A stretch of DNA of 27,555 bases from assembly GCA_001598975.1 (NCBI GenBank), contig BBXU01001801.1, positions 1 through 27,555 on the forward strand. The letters run 5' to 3'. Of this stretch, positions 1-9,330 are shown piece after piece (position 1 is the first letter of the stretch; each line of letters begins with the position of its first letter). Under the pieces are notes generated by a model. That model was not told the DNA's origin. It worked only from the letters and a program-made list of their open reading frames with translations, and made no database searches. The DNA is from Parachlorella kessleri (Eukaryota; Chlorophyta; Trebouxiophyceae; Chlorellales; Chlorellaceae). Position numbers and translations under genes: made by a program.

Positions 1-1141
1 ACCCCTTGTCACTTGCAATATGTGGCACTCTACGCGCCTTACTCCCTGGCCCAACCAAGGACCTTATCAAGTGCAGACTGTGGTGAGACATGGCATTCTT
101 GGTACAACCAGAAACCGCATGCTCTGATAAGATGTGCAGTTACTTCCACAACTGTGCTGGCAAAGGAGATGCCCCCTACAAGCAGCTCTGCGCTGCAGGT
201 GACGTAACTATCAAGTTGTAAGCACACCACTACCTGTCCTATCTGCAATAGCATGCCCCCTCGCTTCAGTTCGCTTGGTTCAGGAGTGGCTACTTGTCTG
301 CCAGCGGGTTGCCAGGGCGGTTCAAGGACCTGAAGCAGCCTCCCTATATCACCCGCCGCCGTGGGAGCCAGCCTTTGCAGGGCTGTGGTTTGACCAAGTT
401 AAGAAGATCTGCAACTACCATGACGATGTTGCCGCGTGCTGCAACCCAACCTGCAAGTTCAGCATCAACAGGCCCGTCCCCAGGAATGTCCCCGTGCCAG
501 GGAGCCCCAGCGAGTATTACGTGTGGTAAGTCCTGCTCTTACTTAACAGCTTTCATTGGCAGCCTTGGGCCCTTGCGGCCTAACCGTCAGCTGCCAACAC
601 GGCTGTTGGAGGGCAAATTGTGGGGCAGGGGGTGTGCCACCTTGCAGGGGTGTGTGTTCGTCCCGGGGGTGTCATGCCTGCCCTTGCAGCGAGCCTGCCC
701 TTGAGCTCCTTTTCTGTTCAAGTGCTGCCATGCTGCCACTGCGCCTGGGAACTTCTAACCATTGAACGGTTTGCCCACCTGTTGTGCTCCGCAGCGCGAC
801 CAAGTGCGCGAAGCCAGTGAAAAAGTCCTGCCCGCCAAGTGCGTGGTAGGGGGTGTTGCATGACACTTGGGGTACTGGGCATGATGTCGGGGCGGGCAAG
901 GTGGTGGGTGGTGCCCTGATACTGGGACACCTGGCACGGTTCCAGCAATAGTACACAAACGCACACAACCCTCTCTTATGCATCAGGTGGCATTCCTTAC
1001 ATGCTCTGGTAGAGCACCAGCTGCTGTGCTAAGTTGGGGATTGGGACTGCTCTAATAGCATGCCAGCTGTCCGGTGCTGCAGACCAGGTCTTCAACCCCA
1101 GCAAAGGCATATGCTCCAGCCCAGGACGCAAGTTCGTGTGA
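1..1141 (+). CDS. Secreted CBM14 (peritrophin-A-like) chitin-binding protein, 3' part
   Basis: The 5' end lies outside the window. Supported exons are 140-198, 381-525, 795-838 and 1083-1141 (stop TGA); a less certain exon ends at 82 (donor GTGAGA). All junctions are GT-AG and phases are consistent (2, 1, 2, 1). The product reads YFHNCAGKGDAPYKQLC, then a segment with KKICNYHDDVAACCNPTC, then EYYVCATKCAKPVKKSCPP and NQVFNPSKGICSSPG near the C-terminus. The C-P-x-x-x-V-F-x(3-5)-G/E-I-C ending is the last part of a CBM14 unit; this family binds chitin through disulphide-stabilised folds outside the cell. The gene is a paralogue of the one at 4681-8281: two exons have identical lengths (59 and 44 nt) and all splice phases match. 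Function beyond polysaccharide binding is not readable. The reading frame 1-82 stays open to the window edge, but its acceptor is unclear. Confidence 0.72.
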
Positions 1142-2224
1142 GAGAGCGCCCGGGGGTCGCCTCCACCCAACATCACCAGAGGTGTGTGTCATCTGCTTGA
1201 TCGCACCAGGTCCTGCACTTGTGGTGCAGGCTCATACTCACCCTGGCTGCATATCATCTGCTCCATCCATTCCAACAGGGGTTTGGTATCTTGGTGGGCT
1301 GGCAAGCAGTGTCGACGGACCCGGAGATGTTCAAGGCTGGGTGGAACATCTGCTCTTCGAGCAGATCTGTGTCTGCTGCTAGACGGGAGGATCCCATATG
1401 GTGCTGTGTGTGCTTGCCTGCAGGCAGGCTTTGTGGCGATGCTTCGATGCCGGCCCAATTGAGCACCAGACTGACGCTGGCAAGAAAGCAGACGTGCTTG
1501 GGCTTCTCCCTGTGGGTTGGCCCTCTTTCATGCTTGCAAGAGGGGCGCTGAATGCCAAGGTGAAAAGGCTGCAGACCTGTACATATGCATCCCATGTTTA
1601 ATCTCAAGCCTTGGCGAAGATTTTATCTGGTTTCACATGCCACGCCCCAGCCAGCTTAAGCAAGGACAACAGTTTGGCAAAGGCCCTATGCTCGTGGTGC
1701 TGCTCCCGGTACATGTGCATGCACATCAGCCATTTTTGATTCATGTGCTTGCCTTGAGGGTTGCCAATGCTTTGTGGTGTGTCGCTTGTTCAAGTACCCC
1801 TGCACCTTGGTACGCTTAGTACTTGTATAGTGTATATACTGCATGCCATTGTCTTTCTGTATGTTGCTGCACGCTTGAGGAGACTTCTGGCAGGCAAGGT
1901 CTATGTCTCCCATACCCACTGGGCATATGCCTAGGCGGAGAAGAACATCTGGGCGGCTAGGAGGCCCCCCGCAGTTTGCAGCAACATGTTAACTGAATGC
2001 CCAGGGTAGGCACCAGCACCAACCAGGGTTACCTGACACAGACTCCCGCGCAATCAGCTGACCCGGCTCCAGTAACCCCCCACTCTCCATACTGGCCAAG
2101 CAAGCACCTTGCTGCTACTTCACTATCCCTACAATGTACTAGGGCATATTTCATCGTCGTTTTATCCCTTCCTCTTGCCTTTGGCTGTCCCGGTTATGTC
2201 TCCCTTGGTTGCATGCTCACCAGC

Positions 2225-2229
2225 TGTAA
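2225..2229 (+). terminator. Possible poly(A) signal TGTAA of the first CBM14 gene
   Basis: This is the first TGTAA downstream of the stop codon at 1141. TGTAA is the usual poly(A) signal in Chlamydomonadales. The implied 3' UTR of about 1.1 kb is long, so the assignment is weak. Confidence 0.2.
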
Positions 2230-3727
2230 GTCACGGCTGGCTCCACGGCTGCTGCCTTCCCAGCTCGACTGCTTCCCTACTTCACTTCGTCCTGCATTAT
2301 CCACCCAAGCCATCCCGTGCATCAGATGCCTCCGCGGGGACCTGCAGCTGCCTTCCCCTGCTTGGACATGCGAGCATGGCCCGCCTGCGCCAGCAGGGCC
2401 CCCAGCATGGCCCGCCAGCTCCATAGCTATGTCTGCTCCACTGAGGCTCTCTAAGCTGTGCTTCGGGTGCTACAGCCCTAGTAGGCCTTCCCTCGTTCAA
2501 GCTCTCTCAACACTCAGTTGTTCTTCCTACTCAGCGGACTGCCACAGCGGCAGTCCACCGGAGCTCTCCTGGGCTTGTAACCCATGTCAGGCAGCACTGC
2601 AGTTGTTCATTCTCATCACCTCAGGAGTGGTGCTGCCGCTGCTGGCCTTGTTGCCACCTCGCTTGCACCTGCTCTGGCACTAATCCTGCTGCTCTGCGTC
2701 TTGCTGCCTTCTTATTCGCCACTCGGCAGCTGCTCTTTCCCTGTTGAAGCTGCCTTGCAGCACCCCAATGCGCAGGAAGCTACCCTAAAGGCCCTGGCGT
2801 GGAAGCTGCCATCTAGGTCTTTTCTGTGCCCCGCTGCTTGCCCTTGGAATTGCTGTCGCCATTGCCACTGCCATGACATCCACCCTTTCTCTTCCTCCAT
2901 GCCAAGCACGCTCTTCTGTTGCCAGGTTCTTCAAGTAGGCATGTAGAAAGGGCGGCGCGCCCTGTCCGCCACCGCCAGTATGCCGCACAGAGTCAGCTGC
3001 AGTAGCTGCAGCAGCTCGGCGTTGTTAAGAACAAAACAAAAAAACCCTCTGCCTGTAGCATGTTACTGAAGCTGGCCACAGGGCCCTGGTCCCCTAAGGA
3101 GCGGCTGCCGCACGTCAGGGCAGGGTAGCTGTGGTCTCACCTCCGGCTTGGCCAGGCGTGAGCCTGCTATCCAAGGAGCTTGCAAGATGATGGCACGGCC
3201 ACATACCAGCTAGGGCTTACAGACCCACTTGAGGCCCCCCCCCTTCTCGCACACTCAACTTGACTGGGCGCAACAGTGACTGGGCGCCACGACCAGTCTG
3301 CACCATGGATGATCAGTCTGCGCCATAATTGGTCTGCGGTCCACCCTCAAAACATAATAGCAACTGCAGTCATACTGTAGTAATAGCAAATGATCTGGCA
3401 CGATATTGTTCGGGCTGCGAAGTGCAGTGCAGCCTACCGCCTGTGCTCTGTCTGCTTCGATTTCAACCATGGCAGGCATAACAGAGCGATCCTGACCACT
3501 GTTCTTGCTTAGCACTGCATTGTCTGGACCCAAGGATGCTATTCCTTTGGCAGCGGACAGTTTCATGGAATGTTTTTCAGACGTCAGAACAAAATTAGTC
3601 CTATTTTATCGACAGTGGGCTGCAGCGCCACCTCAACTTTGCAGTGAAGCAAAGTGTCCTGTGGGTAGCTAGCCTGTACTTCTGGTGCATCAATCAACTC
3701 ATCACTCTTGAAAGGCAAAGCATGCAT

Positions 3728-3806
3728 GCATGCACGGTGTGAAGAGTTGATCAATCAACCAACCTGTTGATTGATCAAAGTTGAGTTCTTTTTACACCGT
3801 GTATGC
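3728..3806. repeat. Nested inverted repeat (hairpin / MITE-like)
   Basis: The outer arms are 3728-3740 (GCATGCACGGTGT) and 3794-3806 (ACACCGTGTATGC), nearly perfect complements. The inner arms are 3747-3758 (TTGATCAATCAA) and 3767-3778 (TTGATTGATCAA), perfect complements around an 8-nt loop. The structure could be a tiny foldback element or the centre of a decayed transposon. No protein is encoded. Confidence 0.7.
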
Positions 3807-3820
3807 ACGCTTGCTACAGC

Positions 3821-3903
3821 ACACATTTGTGTACGTCTACCTTACTATTCTACTTGTAAGTACGTAAACGTAACCAAAGTATGGTAGACCTACACATCTG
3901 TGT
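3821..3903. repeat. Imperfect 25-bp inverted repeat
   Basis: The arms 3821-3845 and 3879-3903 are reverse complements at 21 of 25 positions (left arm begins ACACATTTGTGTAC). It lies right beside the hairpin at 3728-3806, so the two may belong to one degraded foldback element. Confidence 0.55.
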
Positions 3904-4018
3904 GCACGCAACTGTAGGTTCTTTGACCAAAACAGCGCTGTGAAGAACTCCAAATAGGTAAGTTTCTCGCCGGTTGGATCGCTTCCAGCACCCTCTGCGG
4001 GCCCTTTTGCAGATGGAA

Positions 4019-4056
4019 TGCACGTGACAGGCAGCCCTGCACGTGACAGGAAGCCC
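4019..4056 (+). repeat. Tandem 19-bp repeat containing two CACGTG boxes
   Basis: Two adjacent copies (4019-4037, 4038-4056) of TGCACGTGACAGGCAGCCC differ at one base. Each contains a CACGTG palindrome (4021-4026 and 4040-4045), the core of bHLH/bZIP sites (G-box/E-box). They lie about 370 bp upstream of the TATA-like box at 4422, so a regulatory role for the downstream CBM14 gene is possible but unproven. Confidence 0.5.
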
Positions 4057-4095
4057 CTGGGTCAGCACAGTGCTGAGCACTCAGGAAACTGCCAA

Positions 4096-4115
4096 AGAGC
4101 TCTGTACAGAGCTCT
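4096..4115. repeat. Perfect 20-bp palindrome
   Basis: AGAGCTCTGTACAGAGCTCT reads identically on both strands. It is followed at 4126-4143 by a near-palindrome, AGCTGGCACCTGCCAGCT. Both lie in the region upstream of the CBM14 gene and could be protein-binding sites or cruciform-forming DNA. Confidence 0.6.
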
Positions 4116-4421
4116 ACATAGAGTCCAGCTGGCACCTGCCAGCTCTGCGTTAGTTAGTAGGTCTGCAAAGTTTGAAAGGTGGCAACTTGTAAGCTGCAGC
4201 ACGAAGGCAATAAACAACTGTGTACGCCCAGAAGTCGCTTCTTGGCTGCCAGCGTGGTGGATGAGACATGTTGTACCGACGGGCCGGCCTGACAGAGCGA
4301 GGGAAGGACACCGCAGGGAAGCACGATAAGAATCGTGCACGCGGCTAGAAAAGGGCACGCGCGTTTGTACGGAAGTCGCTGCACAAACCCTAGTCGTCAA
4401 ACCCTACTGAACTTGGGCAGA

Positions 4422-4427
4422 TATAAA
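4422..4427 (+). promoter_or_regulatory. TATA box of the second CBM14 gene
   Basis: ATATAAAG at 4421-4428 is a good TATA match about 255 bp upstream of the ATG at 4681. Transcription would start near 4450 and leave a 5' UTR of roughly 230 nt. Confidence 0.5.
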
Positions 4428-4680
4428 GCCAAGCACGCCCTCGCTAATCGTGTCCTTACAGACGACAGCTAGGCTCAATTAGAAGCTCCCGGCAGACTGA
4501 AGGTGGGCACACGTGGGTGCCATCATCAAGTCATTAAGCCAGTCAGATAGCTAGCCTCCAGCCAAACCTAGCCCTGGCTCACTTGTATGACGATCCTGCC
4601 AATACCCCAACCTCCCTTGCCCCCTTTGCTCACGGTCGCTGTGCAAGAAAAACTGGTTTTTGGCCTCCGACCCTGCAGAT

Positions 4681-7600
4681 GGACGCGAAACCCTGGGTCC
4701 TGCTGGCCTGTTTGGGGTTGGCTACAAGCGCTCACGCTCTGTTGACTGTTCAAGCAGCCTACGTGGTAAGCATACTTTGAACTAGCCGGCCAGGGTTTGC
4801 CTGTTCGACACTTGTGCCCCTGTGTCGCCAACCCAGGTTTACTACTGGTTTCCCTAGCTAGGGCTTGCTATGTGCGACCTCTTGTACGCGGCTGTGCTCG
4901 GCAGGGTCGCTCCTGCAAGCCAGTTTGTCAGCTCGGGACTGGCGGTGTGTGTGTGTGTACTGTAAGTACGTCTGGGAGGAGGATTTGCAAGTAGGCTGTA
5001 AACCCATCTTTCTGGCAAGGAGGCGCTGGCACCTGCAAACCCATATTGCCGTTGGCTTCAATATTGAGTACTGAACAAATTTGCTCCTTTCACTGTGCTT
5101 ACGGGCTATCCTGCAGACGTCCTGTACCCATCCCATATGGCCGCAGGACGCCATATGGGACGTCATGCAGGCCGCATGACGTCCTGCACACCCTAGGGGC
5201 AGGCTGTGGCCAGGACACCTCCCTGAGTCTCTGTGAGCCTTGGCGCAGGGTCCCTGGGCTTCTCGAGTTGATATGCAAAGGCTACAAGCCTATAGACTAG
5301 CTAGCGATTGCACTGCAACAGATACAGGCCATGTTGACAAGCGCAGCCAACCGTTAGACAGCTCCAAACTCACTGCACTGGATGGGTTTGAGCAATGCAT
5401 TGCACCGCCCTTGGAAATCAAAGTCACTTGTCAACAAGCGTATCTAAAAAGGTCTGTAGCACCCTCTTTGTCTCAACGGGCCCTAAGTCGGCTGCTGCTG
5501 CCTTTAGTCCGGTCATAAGATCTGCCTCTCTACGCCTCTTGCTGGTTGCTGTTGCGGCAGCTACCCGGCTGGCAACTGTCAGCACACCTGCTGCCGTGGT
5601 TGCAGGTTCCTCCGTAAGCGCGGCAGAAAGCTCCCCCGCGCCTACGTCCAGCATCTGTGCTGCTGCCAGCTGGAACATGGCTGGCTCACGACCACAAGCC
5701 ATTGTGAACAGCTTCTTCAAGTCTACTAACACCACAGACTCGGTTGTCTGGCCTATGGGAATCCTAAAGTTGCCTTTAAAGAAGGGTGTGCGACTGGCCA
5801 TATGACGATGTTTGTACATCACATACATGCTCCTTGCATCTTCTAGAGCCCCTGGGACTGCTGTAACGTGCTGTTCATGTAGTGGGCCTGTTGATCTCGC
5901 GGCTGTCATGCGTCTTGCAAGGGTCCCACAGATGTCCCATAACCATCCCATAAGTGTCACATAAGTGTCACATATTTGTCACGTATCCGTCCTGCTTGCA
6001 TCCTGCTCGCGTCCTGCTTGCATCCTGCATGCAGGATGCCCTGTGGGACAATGTTGCATGACATTTGCAGGATGTCTGCAGGATAGCCCGTAAGCACAGT
6101 GTTTAATGGTATGTGTGGCGCGTTTGTCATTGTTGCAGTGCCCGGGTCCAGGTAATTATAAAGCAGGTCAATGCTCCCAGACCTGGTACCAGTGTGGCTA
6201 CAGTGGGGAGGTTCCAACACCACAGCAATGTCCCAAGGGTAAGTTTATGAGAGTCTCTGGGTGGCTTGGGGGAAAGAGTAGGGGCATGTGTTGCCTGCTA
6301 CTGGCACTTGCAACAATTGTAGGAGTTTTAGGTGCCCCAAGAGCCCGCATTCCTCGCCATATTGCTGACAGCCGAGTGTACCAGAAGCCCCTGATATCAG
6401 CCCCAGTGCTCTCAATCATGCTCTCTCGTGCTGCTATAGCTAGTGGCCCAGGGAGGCTAGGTCGGTCCTCTCCCTATGTGGATCACACCTGCTGTCGCTG
6501 TGCTGCCTCGCTCTCACCCGCCTCTCAGGGACATGCCACCCCGTCCGTTGGGTGACTAGAGCCACCCTTCCTTTGTGGACGTGCAGGACTCGTCTTCGAT
6601 CCATCAGGCGGGTACTGTAATTGGAAGAGCCAGGTCACAACTTGCAGCCCGTCCACCACGGTAAGTGGCCTCAAGGAGTCCTGGCTCAATGGCAAGGGTT
6701 TCCCTTGGTGAAGCTCCACACATTCTGCGCCTCATCACGCGTGGCTGTGCAGAGACAGTGCAGTCACTGCCCGCACAGGCAGTGCCCGCACGGTGTTTTT
6801 GGCGTTGCTCACTTTCAGCAGGCTGTCACTGCAGTGAACCGGGCGCCAAGCGTGCTCTAGTCTCCCAGCCTGCAGGCATGAGCTGTATGGTGCACCATAC
6901 AGTGCAGTGCACATGCAGTGCACGTGCAGTGCATCGTTTATGTGCATGCTCCATATAAGCTGCCCCGCCGACTGTCAAGTTGCTAACCTCCTCACGTTCA
7001 TCAAATCCCTGCAGTGCCCGGGCAAGGATCTCTATCCTGTCAAAGAAGGGGCATGTTCCCAGTGAGTACCAGACTTGCTTAAACCTTGCCCTAGAAGCGC
7101 TGTGCCTGAAGTAAACACCTCTCTGGCATTCGCAATCCTGCCTAAAAACGGAAGACTTACGCCAGACACGCTAGTGTAGATGTTAAAAGACTTGCTTGCG
7201 CTGCACAAGCTTGCAATACCGTCAAGCAGCGCAAGAGGGTGATGCTGTTCCCAGCGCAGGTATTACAACAACTGTTGGCAAGCTGGGGACGCTCCTTACC
7301 AGCAGGCCTGCTCTGGAGGTACCCCGCATGGTGCTTTGTGCGCTAGATTGCAGTAGTTGTTATGTGACCTGCTGCGCGTGTGTTCTCAACAAATTATGCT
7401 GTTTGACTACGGCCTGAGCATCGTAGCATCGTTGGTCAGCTTATAAGCACGAGTTGGTCATGCGTGCCCTTTGCAGATACGTACTTCAAGCCAGTCGACT
7501 CGCAAAGCCCGGCGAATTGTGAGAGCTTCGAGAAAGTGACAGCTTGCCACGGCTGCGACTCAACCTGCAAGCCCAAAGCCGGGAAGAGCTTCCCCAGGAA

Positions 7601-8281
7601 GATTGGTGTGAAAGGAAAGACCAGCCAGTATGATTACTGGTGAGTGGTTTCAACTTCTTACCAGTCCTGGCGCAATATCAAAAGTATACATACATGCTCT
7701 ATGAGCCTATCGCGTTTGCAGTGCAATGTCGATGGAGACATAGCATGGGCCCGGGAGCAGGCATGCAGCTGCTTTAACGAGCAGCACAACTTGCACTGAC
7801 TGGCTGCTAGTTGGGACTTGCCTATTGCCAATACTGCCCCTCCCTGTGCTATTTACTGTGCAGTTCGGCTCCCTGTGTCTCGCCCAAGAGGCAGACTTGC
7901 CCTTCAGGTGGGTCGTGCCTAGTCAAGGGTTGGCATGGGAGGGCACTGGGAGGAGAATGGAGGCAGAAACCTGTAGCCCCTGCTAGCTAGGTTCAGCTAG
8001 CTAGCAGGGGCTGCAGGTTTCTATGCTAGCTAGGTCCAGCTAGCCATCTTGCCAGCCAGTCTTTATTATGATTCGCCCTGGGCAAGGCTGTTGGGAAATT
8101 GTGGTGACCTGGGCGGTACCTGGGCATCATACATGGCCAGGCAACAGCCTGGCGATGTAGTAGCCATGCATGCTCCCTTCCACGTTTTCAGCAGAGGTTT
8201 CCTTGTAGCGCAGGCCAAGTTTTCAGCGGAAAGAAGGAGATCTGCCACCCGGTTGGGCAGCCAGTGCGCAAACTGAAGTAG
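4681..8281 (+). CDS. Secreted protein with three CBM14 (peritrophin-A-like) chitin-binding units
   Basis: Exons: 4681-4764, 6139-6238, 6587-6660, 7015-7061, 7260-7318, 7477-7639, 7864-7907 and 8214-8281 (stop TAG), giving about 212 residues. Residues 1-28 are a signal peptide (MDAKPWVLLACLGLATSAHA). Unit 1 (29-82) is a textbook CBM14 fold: CPGPGNYKAGQCSQTWYQCG, then QQCPKGLVFDPSGGYCNW and a final Cys. Unit 2 (87-140) has CPGKDLYPVKEGACSQYYNN and QQAC. Unit 3 is more divergent, ending CPSGQVFSGKKEICHP. CBM14 domains bind chitin outside the cell; no catalytic domain is present. Phases agree at every junction after exon 1. The exon 1 donor is the weak point: the strong site ACGTG|GTAAGC at 4766 gives the wrong phase, so either the weak GTGGTA at 4765 is used or a small exon is missing. 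Intron 1 holds a transposon. Confidence 0.8.
5088..6104. mobile_element. CACTA-like (EnSpm) non-autonomous DNA transposon with TTT target duplication
   Basis: The element body is 5091-6101 (1011 bp). The left end 5091-5124 and the reverse complement of the right end 6068-6101 match at 33 of 34 bases; both begin CACTGTGCTTACGGGCTATC. Both ends are flanked by TTT (5088-5090 and 6102-6104). A CACTG terminus with a 3-bp target duplication is the signature of the CACTA/EnSpm superfamily. Subterminal regions carry many TCCTGC/GCAGGA motifs in both orientations, as expected for transposase-binding repeats, plus a palindrome with 10-bp arms GACGTCATGC/GCATGACGTC at 5159-5183. It sits within intron 1 of the CBM14 gene; removing it would leave an intron of about 360 nt. 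The near-identical ends suggest recent insertion. No transposase was recognised. Confidence 0.85.
5424..5960 (-). CDS. Unrecognised ORF inside the CACTA-like element
   Basis: An uninterrupted 178-codon frame on the minus strand fills the middle of the transposon and runs opposite to the host gene. I do not recognise the protein. It has a basic/hydrophobic middle (YKHRHMASRTPFFKGNFRIP, then VVLVDLKKLFTMACG) and an Ala-rich C-terminal half with a basic patch (ATSKRRREADLM). No transposase DDE motif is visible. It may be a remnant or exon of a transposon protein, a captured host fragment, or a chance frame. The first ATG is at 5960, but upstream exons cannot be excluded. Confidence 0.4.
   Translation of the reverse strand: MTLMGWLWDICGTLARRMTAARSTGPLHEQHVTAVPGALEDARSMYVMYKHRHMASRTPFFKGNFRIPIGQTTESVVLVDLKKLFTMACGREPAMFQLAAAQMLDVGAGELSAALTEEPATTAAGVLTVASRVAAATATSKRRREADLMTGLKAAAADLGPVETKRVLQTFLDTLVDK
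6883..6936. repeat. 20-bp palindrome followed by GTGCAGTGCA repeats in intron 3
   Basis: CTGTATGGTGCACCATACAG (6883-6902) is a perfect palindrome. It is followed directly by degenerate tandem repeats of GTGCAGTGCAC to about 6936. It lies in intron 3 of the CBM14 gene (6661-7014). No function can be read. Confidence 0.6.
7965..8022. repeat. Long hairpin with 26-bp arms in intron 7
   Basis: The arms 7965-7990 and 7997-8022 are reverse complements except at one position, around a 6-nt loop (GTTCAG). The core is GCCCCTGCTAGCTAG. A partial extra copy of the inner sequence (TGCTAGCTAGGTCCAGCTAG) follows at about 8024-8043. Near-perfect arms suggest recent origin or conversion. It lies in intron 7 of the CBM14 gene. 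Confidence 0.8.
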
Positions 8282-9330
8282 ACCTAGGCCTGGCAGCTCC
8301 AGGTGCCTCCATCAGAACCCCAGGTATATACCCCATATATGGCAGTTCAGGGGGGGATCATGATAGGCCTACAGGGCGTTGGTAGGGCTGTGAGGAGGAT
8401 GTCATTTGCCTGCCCTGCAGCCCAGATTTCCCTGACAAGTGTTGCGGGGCTGCCCCGGGCTGTGCTTATCCCGCACCAAGGCAGTCTGGGCACCAATCTG
8501 TGGGCTGTCCAAAGCTTGGAGCCCGGCTCGCATTACCGACTGCATTGCGCAATGCCGCGCTACAGGAGCTTTTGTGGTCCTCCTATAGAGGAAGATCTAC
8601 CGATCAAGCAGTCAAGCACTTCTCTTCCTTACCGCTGGCTGAGGTTTGAACTGCTCAGCATGTCGCCAACTGGCAGCTCACATGTGTGTGAGCCGGCATA
8701 ATGCCTTGGGGAGCATCACTGGCCATTTTCCCACACGCGCTGTACCTCCCTTTGAATTCCCTTCAATTTGTGGCAGCGGCTCTTGTTTTTACAGCCCGCT
8801 ACTGGGCAAAAAGTCCCTGCCCAGCACACATTGCTGCCTGTCATCCTGTTGCTAGGTACGACTGCAGAACTTACTTACGTTCAAGTTTCTATACATCCCT
8901 CAAGGGGAAGAGCTCTTTGAGCAGCTGTACAGCCCACCCTTTATGACAAGGACATGATGGTGAAGGAAAATGCACACACTGACCAGATATAACAAGCAAG
9001 CACATGTCAAATATCGAGCATGAATGCACAAAGCCAGGTCCGTACGGTCAGCTCAGTCCTGAATTCAAAAACTCTTTGAAGCCACCTCTGCTTGCATTGC
9101 CTGGCACCGTCAATAACCACCTGTGAGTCACTCCCACAAACATGTTCACACGGTCTGATGTAGCCCCGCTTGCACTTGCCTACTAGCTACAAGTGTAGTA
9201 CACATACCTTGCCTACGCCGTGACAGCCAAGAGAGCTCGCTCTAGCCTGCAACCCATCCAGACAAGACGCCCGTCACTCTCACCTAGCTCAACATCCACC
9301 CTTGGAAATGTTGAACATGGCGGCAGGCTG
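8282..9330. other. Spacer between convergent genes (CBM14 and CUSTOS)
   Basis: It contains the 3' UTRs of both neighbours. No TGTAA was found on the plus strand for the CBM14 gene; one on the minus strand lies at 8789-8793. A frame at about 8417-8640, preceded by an acceptor-like CCCTGCAG, begins FPDKCCGAAPGC, which is cysteine-bearing but matches nothing I recognise. Otherwise no gene was seen. Confidence 0.5.
8789..8793 (-). terminator. Possible poly(A) signal TGTAA of the CUSTOS-like gene
   Basis: TTACA on the plus strand reads TGTAA on the minus strand, about 540 nt downstream of the stop at 9331. It is the nearest such motif, but the distance makes it uncertain. Confidence 0.2.

Larger units (their letters stand above)
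1142..4400. other. Gene-poor spacer between the two CBM14 genes
   Basis: No exon chain or recognisable protein motif was found here. The left part presumably includes the 3' UTR of the upstream gene; the first TGTAA on the plus strand after its stop is at 2225, which is distant. The stretch 2000-2950 is C/T-rich, and its open frames give Leu/Pro/Ser/Cys-rich low-complexity peptides without family features. A 103-codon frame on the minus strand (3255-3566) is also unrecognised. The right part (3700-4340) holds several inverted and tandem repeats, listed separately. Confidence 0.6.

Noticed and set aside
1997..2683. 228-codon plus-strand open frame
   Set aside because: The translation is Leu/Pro/Ser/Cys-rich low complexity from C/T-rich DNA, with no motif, no signal of splicing and no related frame nearby.
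4858..4961. Possible extra exon of the CBM14 gene (GLAMCDLLYAAVL..., donor GTAAGT)
   Set aside because: It has acceptor- and donor-like borders and fits the phase of exon 1, but it ends in phase 2 while the next exon needs phase 0.
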